64,000 nt of DNA from Epiperipatus broadwayi (taxonomy: Eukaryota > Onychophora > Udeonychophora > Euonychophora > Peripatidae), in NCBI GenBank assembly GCA_028023455.1, contig JAQFVV010012435.1, positions 1,426,001 through 1,490,000 of the forward strand, in the 5' to 3' direction. Below, one piece after another: positions 23,613-35,480 of the stretch; positions within the stretch are counted from its first letter, which is position 1; the number at the start of each line of letters is the position of its first letter. Both the position numbers and the translations under genes were made by a program. A model generated the notes under the pieces. That model did not search any database, was not told the DNA's origin, and saw nothing but the letters and a program-made list of their open reading frames with translations.

Positions 23613-24200
23613 CGTTTTAACAATTATTTAATTAATCGATTAATATATGTAGATGTATTAATTTTATACATCATTTTAAACAAATCATTTCTATTGCTTA
23701 ATACCTTATTATCTCGTCTCCATGTTTGAATGTAAATTTTTTATTAATTTTTGAATTCTCTATTAAAAACCTTGAAGCATTTATTCATATTGATCTAATA
23801 TACTATAAGATTTTAATTTACAAAAGGATTATATTGTAGAATGAGTCACCTGTCACATTTAAAGTAAATAAATGAACTTATCTGGGTTTATTATCTCACT
23901 TTAAATAACTGCGGCAGTGAAAAAATATTTGTAAACAATATAAATGTCTGAGAATTATAGAAAATATAGATCAAGTTGATTTAAATAATTTGGATTTTTT
24001 AAAAAACGTACGGTATTTTCTGCTATGATAAAGCCACTTGATATGAATTTGTGCTTTTTGAATTCAAACAGAACCAAATACATTTACATCTTAATTATGT
24101 ATTTAAAAAAAACTAGAATCCTCCATTTCTACATCAATAACAAACCTTATATATATAAATTAAAAGATAAATCCATTATAATAAAGCTCTGAAAACTTTG
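23613..24200. other. No recognised feature
   Basis: AT-rich, featureless. Confidence 0.55.
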
Positions 24201-24318
24201 AAATTATTAAAACGGAAGTCAATCTTCGATAATGCGCTATTTCTTAAATATAAATTTCCACGCACTCGCCCTCCGGTATAGCGCATTATTGTAGAATGAC
24301 TTCCGTTTGAATAATTTT
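24201..24318. mobile_element. 118-bp MITE with about 40-bp inverted termini
   Basis: Left arm 24201-24240 contains AACGGAAGTCAATCTTCGAT then AATGCGCTAT; right arm 24278-24318 contains ATAGCGCATTATTGTAGAAT then GACTTCCGTTTGAATAATTT. A 37-bp spacer separates them. The size and structure suit a miniature DNA transposon or a hairpin-forming repeat. Superfamily not recognised. Confidence 0.85.
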
Positions 24319-25085
24319 AAATTAAAAGTTAATAAATTATTGTCGTCATTGCTAGTAGCAGCCACTGGTAAATGAAAATGGTTATTCTAATTCCAAAATA
24401 AAATTAATATAAAGAAATAATAGATTATCTTATTGTCACAATAGAGAGGGCGTTGATGGCACGGAGGCTTATGTGATAGAGTGCTAGATCCCTATCCATA
24501 ATAACCAATTGAAGTCAGTATGTAAGGTGTAGAAATACTTTCCCGATGTATTGAAAAGTCTATAACTATAGAATAATGCAGATTCAGTCAAAACTACTAG
24601 GTGGAAGCAATATAAAATTGCTCAAAAAAGAGCAAACAAAAAGAGCCCATAGAATTGGCATATGCTTGTTTATTAATGCATTTTTAAAAATGAATGAAAA
24701 TGAGAGAAAGAATAATGATGATTAATTTAGTTGTATTAGTAATAATTATTAATGAAATAAGTTAAGAAATTGATCATCTTTTTTTCAGTCACAGTTTCTG
24801 CACAAGGCTAATAGATTTTTCACATGCTTACATGTAAAATAAAATCAGAACTTAGATAAAATGCAGTATCTGTATACCAGTCATTTAATTAAAAATAATA
24901 AAAAAAGAATAAACAAACATTCATATATATAAGTAGATATGAAAGATGAATTACTGTCAAGCTAAATTAATGTTTGAGAGTTAAAACAGTTAACCCATGT
25001 AAATTCTCTCTTTACAATACAGTCATAAATAAAAACAAAACAGTCTAAAGTTATAGCAGTTTTAATTTCTAAACATATAACTGAT
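24319..25085. other. Unassigned; weak tRNA-like trace
   Basis: A stretch near 24445-24530 (GTTGATGGCACGGAGGCTTA, GTGATAGAGTGCTAGATCC) could be a decayed SINE head, but it is not convincing. Confidence 0.4.
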
Positions 25086-25570
25086 TTTATCAGCACATTA
25101 GAGAGAGAAACTTATATTTCCTGGTATTTTGAATCTTCTCTTTTGGATTGGGTAGATAACATAGTTCCTCAGCTGTCTCTCCATTTCCAGATCTTTTACA
25201 AATCTATTAAGATCATTTCTTCCTAATCCTAATATATATTCTATCTTTAGTCTTCTCTTTGCTAGCCTTCCTCCATCATTCTCACCAGCAAACAATGTAA
25301 ACCATTCTTAATGTGTCATCAAGTGAATAGCAATATTGTTTCTTCTTTGAGCAATGATTTCCAACATATTTTTCTCTTCTCCATTCACATTAGGCATTTT
25401 TTGATTTTTTTTATCCTAAATGTCCATGGTATTGTCATCAGACAGCACCAATACCACATTTCAAAGGCTCATAGTTTGTCTTTTCAAATCCAAACAATAT
25501 CTGTATATCTGACTTTTACAAGACCACATTCCAATTATAGTTTTTGATGAAATGCATTTTAACTAAGGGG
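25086..25570 (-). mobile_element. LINE C-terminal tail, second RTE-like type, degenerate
   Basis: Minus-strand frames give, in order, FEMWYW, IPWTFRIKKIKNA-like residues, KRRNN-like residues, then FAGENDGGRLAKRRLKIEYI and LGRNDLNRF. This order resembles the post-RT tail of RTE/BovB-like LINEs, where a W-R-R-M-L-x-I-P-W block is followed by a G-x-x-G-x-R-x-x-G-R-x-K-x-x-Y segment. It differs clearly from the abundant RTE family of this window. Stops and frameshifts throughout. Assignment is by pattern only. Confidence 0.5.
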
Positions 25571-26242
25571 ATATATTTTTAGATGTAAGTTTTGAATAAA
25601 AAGTATACAAACTATAAAATTTGTTTTGTTTTATATATATTTAAATGTCCACATTCATATTTGGTAATTTTTTTTTTTTAATTTTTAAATTTTTTTTTGT
25701 GGGTCCATTTTTATACACATGGATAAACAATCCTTGTAATACAGTGATTAATTATGTATACACTAGCCATATCTGGTTTGAATTTCATTCAATCTTAGAA
25801 ATTTTTTTAAGTAGCTGATTTGATGTCTGATTGTAATTCAGAGATTTTATTAGGTGATCATATTATAGATGCCCTATCATTCTTAGCTAGGATGATAAAG
25901 AAAAGATGTAAAAAGATAAAAACACTCATTAAACAAACAATTCATTGTTCTAAAGATTAATGTTTTTCCCTTCATTGCTTTCCAAAGAAAGGTTCTGAGA
26001 TGTTTTTGCTATTTAATGGATTTTTGAGTTTTTTTTTTTTTTTACCATAATGTTTGTATTAGTACTAGTTAGTTTAGTAACTTATATTTTTACCAATTAT
26101 GATGCCTGGAATATAAACCAATTACATCATGCTTCCTGTTTTCAGCACCTTCCTAAAAAGGATTAAATTAACATCAATATTCAAGCACAAAGATAGGACA
26201 CTAAAAAATCTTAAAAGGTCTTGGATAGTTTAGGTACACTGA
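25571..26242. other. No recognised feature
   Basis: AT-rich with T runs near 25668-25700 and 26029-26042. Confidence 0.55.
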
Positions 26243-26404
26243 AGCAAAACTCTCCATATAGTAGTTCGTTCCACTGAGTGGAAATCAGAGTAATCAATTG
26301 ATGCAGAAAGGTTGCACCGAGTGGCGCTACTATATGGAGAGTTTTACCTCTGTGTAAAATGCTTGGGTAAGCATAAAGAATGGTAATCATGTGATGTTTA
26401 GTGA
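26243..26404. mobile_element. Foldback element, short deletion derivative
   Basis: GCAAAACTCTCCATATAGTA at the left and its complement TACTATATGGAGAGTTTTAC at the right enclose only about 70 bp, then the outer end continues to GGTAATCATGTGATGTTTAG. The whole central part of the arms is missing. A minimal, MITE-sized member of the family. Confidence 0.85.
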
Positions 26405-27507
26405 ATATTGTAGTAATTGAATTAGCCTTTTCTATGTGTTAATAAAGTAAATTTAGATAGCTTATTTGCTTATAATAATATTTGACTTGTTAATTGCTCC
26501 CAAAATCATGTGACATTCAAGCACAGAAAACAGAAAGTTGAACTTTAACCAGGAATCTTTAGTTCCCAAATTTGTTATTTTACTACTGCACCAAACCACT
26601 TTATGAAGAACATATGACAAAACCTATACAAAAATAATTAAATGATTCCTCGGTCTGGAGTTCATTCGAGAATGGAAAAGATAGAGCTGAAGTCATAATT
26701 CATGAATCGTGATCTTCAGAGTCCATCATTCGAATAACGGACAAAATCAAATGATTTGTTGTTCAGGAAGTCATAAGAAGTTTGAGCACCAGAAACCATA
26801 GAGCTGGAACCATACTATAGATCTTGAGCTCCAGAGTGCATGATTTTACCACTGAACTAAAGCGTGCAGAAGAAGAAAATCCATATTTCTGAATAATTTA
26901 TAAAAATCATATTTTAAATTGCATTTAATCAGTCCAAAATAATATTTTATGTATATTTCTTTTAACAGAAAAGATTAAAAAGATATAATTTTGACATTCT
27001 TATAACTTTATCTTTATAATTTTTGTAGTCTCATGTATGATTTAAAGCAACTTTATTTCTGCTGCATTTTGAACATATTCGTTCATAGATACCTTCCCAT
27101 TTAATTTCGCAGCCATAACCATATGATCGTTTGGTATTCTGTATATCTGTCTTTTTTTGAAATGTGGAATATCTGTTATTTTATTTAAACTATTTTATTA
27201 TCTAACAACACTTATCTCTGCAATGTTGACTTCATCAAGACCAAAACTTTCATTAGATAAAAATTAATATCATCATTATGTGAAAATTACCCCTCCCCCA
27301 CTTTCTTATTCATATACTTTTCCTTCAAAGCAAACTATAACAATTTGTTTTTAGATCGTTTTATTCATAGCTCATTATGTAAATTATTGATTAAATGCAA
27401 TTGAATTTTATACTCTCATTAATATCGACTCCAATTTCAATATGAAATTTGTGAATGAAGGGAAGAATTTCATTGCTCCCTTTTTTAAATACTATGATTA
27501 TTTTTTT

Positions 27508-27590
27508 TGTTGTGTGGTTTAGTGTAATGATAGTCATGGACTCTAGAGCTAAAAGTCCCTTGGTCAAATTTCAGTTTCATTACACTTGGT
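27508..27590 (+). mobile_element. Decayed tRNA-like SINE head
   Basis: GTGTGGTTTAGTGTAATGAT (A-box-like) then CATGGACTCTAGAGCTAAAA and TTGGTCAAATTTCAG (weak B box) have the spacing of a tRNA-derived promoter. No target duplication was found. Confidence 0.4.
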
Positions 27591-28154
27591 GCTTGATTAT
27601 TGTATGAATCTTCCAAGTACCATTTGATCATTATTTGTCAAATTATATATATTTCTTAAAAATATACAACTTTTTGTTCTGTTCATTAAGGATTTAAATT
27701 TTTTTTACATACCCTGTGTATTTATCTTGAGCTTTTTAAGATTTTTACTACTTAAGATTAATTAAGAATCTTTATTTAATTTCTTTAAAAAACATATTTA
27801 TTGATGCAACTTTGGAAAGATTTCATGTGAGAAAATTAGGTTTAAGGCTGGTAGGAAATGAAGTTTTCAGTTGTACTTTTATCCACCATTTGTTATCAAT
27901 ATAGATTTTGGAGTACATTACCATTATTTTAATATTGTTTGAAGTTAGTGGCTATGTCTGCCTATAAACCACCGATGGTATTAAGTATGTGAGTTGAGTC
28001 AAGTCTAGTGCTGATTGTATAATTTAATTTGACAGTTATTGAAATTTTTGAGTTGTGAAGAAAGCAATGCCATTGTGCCAATTCTGGTTGATCCATAAGT
28101 GAAGCGTAAAGGCATATATGTTGAATTTTCTTTGAACATGGGTTAAGGCAAATG

Positions 28155-28215
28155 ATGATGCTGTCAGTTAAGATCTAGAGTTTGCTATTCTACCATTACA
28201 CCAAGCTATGTAACA
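28155..28215 (-). mobile_element. Decayed tRNA-like SINE head
   Basis: On the minus strand, ATAGCTTGGTGTAATGGTAG contains the A-box-like TGGTGTAATGG and is followed by AATAGCAAACTCTAGATCTT. The B box is eroded. Likely the same old family as 15520-15585. Confidence 0.4.
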
Positions 28216-28599
28216 CATATTGTTGTTTTGTATGAGATTTAATTATAGACAGCGAGTATATTGTCTAGAATTAGAATAATTTATATAGGATCGAGCAATA
28301 AGTGTCTTTTCAAGATAGGGGGGAAAAGGCCTGGATTTAATTATATTAAAAGATGAGATTTAAAGAAAATGTAGAAATGTTGAAGACGTTATGAAAAAAA
28401 AATGTTTGTAGAAATGTCATTATCCTTGGAATAAGCCAATTCCAAATCTTCCAAATTGGGGGTAGCACATGAAGAATAGACAATGGCATCATTTTGGGGA
28501 AGGAATATGTTTGCATTTTCTATTTCTTGTGGCATTTAAATATAAATGATTTGGAATTAAATATATTTTACATGTTTCAAGTTATTTAATACTTTATAA

Positions 28600-28675
28600 C
28601 ATAGTAGTTAAGTTATCTGCCTGCCATATATAACATGGATTTGAATCTGACTAAGATCACAAGAAAATAATGTTT
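28600..28675 (+). mobile_element. Decayed tRNA-like SINE head
   Basis: TAGTAGTTAAGTTATCTGCC, then ATGGATTTGAATCTGACT (B-box-like GGATTTGAATCT). Sequence beyond it (TTGGTTGGTAATTGGTC, 28718-28734) resembles the bodies of other remnants. Confidence 0.4.
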
Positions 28676-29089
28676 CTTTTAGCTTTTTTTTAACCAAATA
28701 AGCTAGCTATGCAATGTTGGTTGGTAATTGGTCTATGTAGCTTTAATTCATTGGAGAATTAAAGGTTTAGGATTTTCTGGGCTGGTCAGATGAATGTCAG
28801 TGAACTTACTGTAAAACAAAAATATTACAGTTGTAAAATGATGTATTATTTAGCTTAGTGTCTTTTGGCGAAGGTTGCTTTAATCATTCTATAACGCTTA
28901 ATCATCATTAATAATAGTTTGCCATTGCCTTTTCTTTAATAAATAGCATTATTAACCTATAAATATTTCAATTAATAATTTTGTTATTAAATAATAAGTG
29001 ATGTGATGTGATGGACTGTGATTTCTCTTTATATGGAATCAGCACTCCCTTAACAACTATGCCCAGAGAAACCTGTTAGCCACTTTGAC

Positions 29090-29640
29090 TTCCTTTTTCA
29101 TTCCCCACTCTAAGTTTTCCCATATTTTTCTCTATTCTGCCCCATCCCATTTCCACAACATAATCTTTGTCAACTCCATGGTCTTTATATCTAAAACCCC
29201 CTTATCTTTTCCCAAACTCGGCATAAAAACCAATAAGCCACTTTCTGTATAATCACTTTGTTCATATTTATTCTGCCACAACTTCATTATTTGTACCCTT
29301 TCTGCTTTCAGACATTTACATTCAATTAACAGAAGCCTAATATTTTCTATGTCTTCTTTACACAACTTGCAGACTTTATCCCACTCGAGCCTTAAACAGT
29401 AAACTACTTTCCTTGCTATTATCATAAATTAACTCACATCCAATATTTTGTTTACTTCTATAAACATTTAAACTATTTTTACTCTCCATACTAGAGCTAC
29501 ATCTCTCCAACTCCCTATTCTTTATTAATGCATCTATTCTTCTATCCCATTTTTTAACACCATAACACTCAACAATTCTCCTAACACAATCATCCCACCT
29601 TTTGTATAAATATACTGACATAAATTCTTTATCTGAATCT
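29090..29640 (-). mobile_element. LINE 3' ORF tail with zinc-knuckle-like cysteines
   Basis: Two overlapping minus-strand frames, 29621-29376 and 29425-29132, read as one protein apart from a frameshift near 29400. The first has MSVYLYKRWDDCVRRIVECY and KKWDRRIDALIKN; the second has CKLCKEDIENIRLLLIECKC, a C-x2-C-x(about 12)-C-type cluster found at the C-terminus of I/Jockey/CR1-like LINE polyproteins. It therefore belongs to a different LINE class from the RTE copies. Only the tail remains; the reverse transcriptase is absent. Confidence 0.7.
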
Positions 29641-29682
29641 TCTGCATATCACATTACCTTTCGCACCTATGAGAAAAGTATA

Positions 29683-29815
29683 GTACTCTCATGCCATCTA
29701 TAGTAAGCTTAGATATTCACCAATATCGCATTTAAATCTCAATTGGGAAACAATGCAGTTATGTATTTAGCAATTATTTTTAATTTCACTTTACTATTCA
29801 TGCTAAAATTCTGAA
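29683..29815 (+). mobile_element. Foldback third subfamily, single arm
   Basis: CTCATGCCATCTATAGTAAG, TTAGATATTCACCAATATCG and CATTTAAATCTCAATTGGG match the left arm of the palindrome at 42026-42545. No inverted partner occurs here. Confidence 0.65.
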
Positions 29816-30612
29816 AATAATAATAATTAAAAAAAAACAACAACAGCTAAGGTTTACTTGTCATATATTAATTTAATATTACCTGATGATGCAAAATATG
29901 TTGATAAGTATAACAATTTTTGGTATTTACATATGATGGCTAAATATTTGATATGTTTTATTTAATTAATTAAGTGAATTTAATTTTCAAAGATTTAAAG
30001 AATCATTTTTAACAAAGTTATAACTAACAACTCCACTTTCTGTATTAATAATAATTTATTTATGTGGCAAAATGTAACTTCTTTAGCGTAAGAATGTCAA
30101 TGGTAGATAAAAGTTAATAAAAAATGTATAGTAGATATAAAAATACTCTATTACTAATTAATTAAATAAAACGTACTATCAAATATTTTAATGAGGACTG
30201 AAATTTCGCCGCCGGGACTAATACGTATGTACTCATTTTTATTCTATTTTAATAAGCCTGACTGATTATATTTTTAAAAATATTCTGTAATTATATTAAA
30301 TTTGCAACTGGGTGGAAGTAAAATGACATTGTCATTAAAATTTTATAAGGCTGTATGCATATTACAAATGTCACAATTTTGATAAAGTATGCCATCAACT
30401 GAGACGCTTGCTATTTATATATACATTATCAACATTTAGACAGTAATGTACACATATAGGTCATCTAAAAGTAAGAGAAAGCTTTACAATTTTAATTATT
30501 TATTGTGGGTTAATAACCGAAAATAATATCTATTGGAGTTTAGATTAGTGACTGAATGATGGGTTGAGAGATAAATGTTCTATGGTTAAAATTCGATCTG
30601 TCAATTAGTGCA
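29816..30612. other. No recognised feature
   Basis: AT-rich, no motif recognised. Confidence 0.55.
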
Positions 30613-30857
30613 TAATCGAGTAAACAACTACTGATAATATAGTTTCAATTTTTTTAATTCTATATAGAAAAAGATTGATCAATGTTTTAAAATTTAAAAC
30701 ATTAAGATAAGTTGCGAAACTAAGGGATATTTGCCTAAAATCGAGTAAATAACCACTGATAATATATACTTGTACTTTGTTTCAACTTTTTTTTATTGTA
30801 TATAGAAAAAGATTGGTCAATGTTTCAAAATTTAAATGTTAAGATTTGCCTAAAATA
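30613..30857. repeat. About 120-130-bp tandem duplication
   Basis: The block with ATCGAGTAAACAACTACTGA, TATATAGAAAAAGATTGATC and AATGTTTTAAAATTTAAA is followed directly by a diverged second copy (ATCGAGTAAATAACCACTGA, TATATAGAAAAAGATTGGTC, AATGTTTCAAAATTTAAA). Small insertions and deletions separate the copies. Confidence 0.85.
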
Positions 30858-31375
30858 AAATTTCTTCATAGAATTTGCGTGTTTTTTAATTCGCATCTGC
30901 GAGTACAAAAATTAGTCCACATTTCCATGCACATACTTGTAAAAGAATGCATAGTGTCATGCATTTTATAATTGCATTTATAGTTCTGTTTTATTATTCA
31001 TATAAGCTGTCAAGATTACTTTTTATCACTTTCTTTTACTGTCAGAATTAAGACATTTTAACATTTATAAAATACATTAATATGATAAAGGAAGTTAGAA
31101 TTTTTTTTCCCCCTGTCAAGCTATGACTAATGTATTAGACAAGCATGACAACTCTAGAAATTTCCTCAGGCACTAAAAAAATACTTCCTATGTTAAAATA
31201 TGAACTTTTGTCCAACTTTTATCTCCAGTGCATCAGTCCATAAACTGGACGTTAGCACTTTTTCAAAACAATCCAAGTGTGATAAACAATCAATCAGCTG
31301 TAAAAATAAACTTATAGTTTTTAGTATTACTAGTGCCAGTAATATATATACATGTATGTATGTGTGAACATAAAG
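30858..31375. other. No recognised feature
   Basis: AT-rich, no motif recognised. Confidence 0.55.
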
Positions 31376-31494
31376 AACTACACTTGTCAAACGTTGTTGG
31401 CCTAGCGGTTAGCATAGCTGCCTTCCAAGCAGCTGGCCCGGGTTCGCTTCCCAGTCAACGCATTTACCATAGGAAAAAAACAACAACTATACTT
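31376..31494 (+). mobile_element. tRNA-Gly(UCC)-like SINE
   Basis: The head at 31392-31460 still folds as a tRNA: 5' CGTTG pairs with 3' CAACG; the A box reads TGGCCTAGCGG; the anticodon arm GCTGC-CTTCCAA-GCAGC has a seven-base loop with anticodon TCC; the T arm is CCCGG-GTTCGCTT-CCCAG with the B box GGTTCGCTTCC. A short ACGCATTTACCATAGG extension and an A run follow. An imperfect duplication AACTA(C/T)ACTT lies on both sides. Being short, A-tailed and repeated, it is a SINE rather than a host tRNA gene, but it is the copy closest to the ancestral tRNA. Confidence 0.85.
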
Positions 31495-31771
31495 ACATAT
31501 ATGCCCCCAAATATATTGAAATCATTTTAATCTTTTGGAAATTAAAAATAAGATTCTGTAATGGATATTGATGATAATTTAATAACAAATATCTATTAGC
31601 TTATGACAATTTTAATATTTACATTATTATGATTCAGTAGCTAATTAAAGAAGGCAGCCTATACAAATACTTGAATTTAGTTGATATATTATTTAAAATA
31701 AGTAATTTTTTTAAAAAAAATTTGTCAGTACATATAAATATCTCTAGATAAGTATGTTAAATATGAACAAT

Positions 31772-32415
31772 AGCAAACTCTCCACTCACTAGTGCCACCT
31801 AGTGCAAGCCATGATAATAAATGCAAGAAGATTTGTGCATAAAATTCCTATCTAGTGCTTATTCACCCAATAGCCCCAGACCAGTTTCTAGTTTGTGGCT
31901 TTCATCAGTGAAGAGCATTATATCAGAGACTGCTATACCTAGGTATTAGGATCTAATGCAACTCCCTAGCAGTCACTTTTTATCTTTCTAGTTAGCTATA
32001 AAGATATGAGTCTAAAATGAAAATACAATAATGTTTTCAATCCAAGGTCATTCATTTGTATAGTCACATAGATTTGAGCCCAATTCAGTATCTGTGCATT
32101 TTGGTATTTTTTAATAACCATAGTCACTTAAGAGCATGATTGATATTAAATTGCTAAAACTCACATGATCACCATTTCATATGCTTACACAAACTGTTAA
32201 AACAGTAGCAAATTCTCGATACTGCAGTACCAGTCAATGCTCCAAGGTTCCTCACTGATGAAAGCTACAAGCTAAAACTGGATGAGTAGGCACTAGTTAG
32301 GTATTTTATGCAAAAATTTTCTTGCAACAATTGATTATCACAGATTGTGCTAGGTGGCACTACTGTATGGATAGTTTACTACTGTTTTAATAGCTTATGT
32401 AAGCATGTGATGTTT
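31772..32415. mobile_element. Foldback element, rearranged copy
   Basis: A long left arm (31772 to about 32115: GCAAACTCTCCACTCACTAG, CCCAGACCAGTTTCTAG, GTGGCTTTCATCAGTG) is followed not by its full inverted partner but by a second terminus near 32155-32215 (CTCACATGATCACCATTTCA, AGCAAATTCTCGATACTGC) and a shortened right arm ending GATGTTTAGTGG at 32421. The junction implies recombination between, or nesting of, two copies. Confidence 0.8.
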
Positions 32416-32885
32416 AGTGGTATGCTAAAAATGTTAAAGTTCTGTTTAAAGGAAGTTGAATAACTACTAAATATTTAGCACTTGATCATTGTAGATAGTG
32501 GTTGCTCAATATCCTCTTCAAGAAACATTTTAGCGCATGACATATACACACAGAAAATGATAACTTGATTAGTGAAATCTAAGATTCATCTCAAAGATAT
32601 AAAATAACAAGATATTGGGATTAAAATTATTACAACAATGTGAAGATAATATCATAAAGTATGTGTAAGAATTGTAGAAATAAATTTATAGTAGTAAAGA
32701 ACAGGAAAATAGTGTTTTCTTATCATAATATCAATTGAATTGCTATATACTCTAAATAAAAATGTGAGATGTGAGATTAAATATTGAAATAAAATTCATT
32801 GTCACATTAATTATATATAAGAATTAATGAATAGTTTGGGTTGGATGTGGGGTGATTACTTTAAAAAAATATCAACATTTTTTCT
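32416..32885. other. No recognised feature
   Basis: AT-rich, no motif recognised. Confidence 0.55.
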
Positions 32886-35480
32886 CCATCATTGTCATTT
32901 TCAACCCTTATCGATCCACTACAGGATGAAGGTCTTTCCAAATTTAATCTATCTCTGATTTCTAGGCTCTCTTGTCCACTTCATACCAGTACACTTGGAA
33001 TTCAGTTTAAGATTTTAACTATCCATCTGTTATCATCTCTTCTAGCAATATGTCTTGCCCAACTTCATTTCAGGCTCTTAATTCTTTAAATGATGTTAGT
33101 AACACCTGCTTGTTTCTCTTACCCGTGTATTTTTGTTTTCAATTTCTTCTTGTTACTCCTAACATGCATCTCTTCATACTTCTTTGAGATCTCAAGTCTC
33201 TATTGCTCTTTTGTTAAGTGCCCAAGTCTCAGATCCATATATAAGAACTGGTAAAACACATTTAATAAAAACCTTCTTTTTCAAACACAGGCATTTGTAG
33301 TTGTTAATTTCTTTTAACTCATCATAATCAATTTTTATTTTCATCTTTTGAGAAAATCTATTGAACATTACTTTAGTCTTTTTAATGTTTATCTATAGTT
33401 TTACTTACTTACTTTGACCTAATATCTTGCAATATTTCCTGAAGCTCATTATTTGCAAAAACAATTCTGTAAAATCAAAATCTGAATGACTTAAATAATC
33501 TTTTATTTATTACTCCATTAGCTTCCCATTTTAATCCACAAAATATTTCTTGCAAAACTGCTATAAAAAGTTTTGGAAATATAGTCACCCTGTAGTACAC
33601 TCTTCTCAATGTTAATTTTTTAAAGTATCATTATTTAATGTAATTGTTGCTGTTGCATTTTTAGAAATATTCTTCAGAATATGTCAATATATTGGGCTTG
33701 TATCTAGAGTGCTACAATGCTTTTTTATAAAATCAAATGCCTTTTCATAATCTATAAATCCAAAGCGTAATGACAACTCGTATTCGTCAATCCTTTCTAT
33801 AACTTTTCTGAATACTTGGATAATCCACTATACTAAAACCACTTTTAAATCCAGCTTGTTCTTTTTGTTGGTTAAAATCCAAAGTTCATTGTAAACGAGT
33901 TGTAATTATATTAGTAAAAAGATTGATAAGTCTATATTTTCTAATATCTTCTTTATTTTTTTAAAAATATCAATATTAATACCACATTCTTCCAATCATC
34001 TGACATATTTTTGTCATTTAGACATTTGGTGTATAACTTTGCCAAGACATTTTTATTTCTTCATCTGCTTCTTTTAAGATATCGATTTTAATTCATGTCT
34101 CACTTCATTTAAAATCCTGGGCAATTTAGATGATATAATAGACATAAGAGGTACTTTTCCTTAATCTTAATTGTTATGGAATTATTCATAGAACTCTTGT
34201 ATATATTTTATGTTATCATCTCTCTTTCTAGTATTAGTTCCATCTTTTTTTATTTTTTTTATTGCAGAAGTAAGTTTCCTACCAATGCTAAAATGTAATT
34301 TTACATTTGTTGAGATTTTTATTCTCTTCTATAATTTTTCTTACTAGTTCACAATTATATATCATTCTCAACTCTTTTTCACATTATTTTACAAAATACA
34401 AGATATTCATTCAATCCTTCTTAATGCATCATTTTTATATATTGTCATACTTCTTATTTTCTTCATAAATTGTCTTGTTTCAGTAAAAATTTTACTGGTC
34501 AATTGCTACTTTCTTTACAGTTATTAAAAGGGTATCAATTACTTTCTGTTGGTTTCATTCAAATCTGAATCAAGTTGAAAATCTGTTAATATTTGAAGTG
34601 ATTTGAAAGTTCTAATTTAAATTCATTGGAATGTTTCTGAAGATTAGGAATATCAATTGTGAATATTGTTTCTTAATAATTTTTTTCTTTCTAGTTTTAC
34701 ATTAACATGTATCTTATATCTCACTAATCGATGACCACTTCCTGTGTGGAATTTTGAAAGAATATTGCAATCTTGAAATACATATTTCCTGTTAGTCAAA
34801 ACATAATTTAATTCTGCTGTACCTTCATTTTGATGCTGTTTTCTCAAAAAAACAAAAAAAGAATTCATATTATAAAGTTTTTCTTCTTCAGCAAACTCAC
34901 AAGTTTATCTCTTTTTCATTTCTATCAACATAACCAAATTTACTGACAGCACCTTCATCATTCAATTGTTTACCTATTCTAGAATTAAAGATTATCTTGT
35001 CAATTTTAAAATGTTTTTTAGTCTGATCAAAAACTTTTTGTACATTTATATAAGACTTTTCTACTTCATCACAATGAGAACTTGTTGGGGCACAAATCTG
35101 AATTATCTGCATTTGATATCTGCCATTAAGGTGAATAACTAAACTTGCCACTCTGATGTTTTCCCACTTTTTATTTACAATGAATTCTATACCATTTGTA
35201 TTTCAAATGTTTTGTGCATTATAGTTCATCTCCACTTTTTAAATGAACTGTCCTTTCAACTTTTCTTCTAACTTCACAAAGTCCATTAATGTCCCATTTA
35301 ATATTAGCCAGTTCTTCCAATTCTTGAAATTGATATTCACTTGAAAGAGATCTGAACTTGTAAGTACTTAAGTAAAAGTTCATTATCCAATGGCAATCTG
35401 GGTCTGTAATCAGTAGATTCTTAGCACTCTCCATCTTTGGTTCCAACTACTGACTTGGCTGGTGACTTTACAACTTCCGG
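32886..35480 (-). mobile_element. RTE LINE, nearly full length but degenerate
   Basis: About 2.6 kb on the minus strand. From the 5' side: endonuclease remnants WDINGLCEVRRK near 35280 and VASLVIHLNGRYQMQIIQIC, then APTSS near 35060-35150; DEGAVSKFGYVDRNE near 34920-34970; MNSFFV, VLTNRKYVFQDCNILSKFH, TGSGHRLVRYKIHVNVKLER near 34690-34870; EQAGFKSGFS-like (about 33850) and FGFIDYEKAFD (about 33740-33775), the catalytic block A of the reverse transcriptase; and the terminal region matching other copies, ending at 32886. Many frameshifts and stops. RTE elements normally run a little over 3 kb, so the 5' end or internal pieces are missing. Confidence 0.85.

Larger units (their letters stand above)
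26405..29089. other. Mostly unassigned with several tRNA-like traces
   Basis: Apart from the separately listed SINE-like heads, nothing is recognised. Faint similar traces lie near 26535-26610 (minus strand, GTGGTTTGGTGCAGTAGTA) and 26650-26870. The sequence is AT-rich with no coding motif. Confidence 0.4.

Noticed and set aside
27860-28140. Penelope-like reverse transcriptase remnant
   Set aside because: Faint resemblance on the minus strand, but no catalytic motif could be read.
31392-31460. Functional tRNA-Gly gene
   Set aside because: It folds and has A and B boxes, but is followed by a SINE-style extension and A run, has flanking repeats and has diverged relatives nearby; mismatches remain in the acceptor and T stems.
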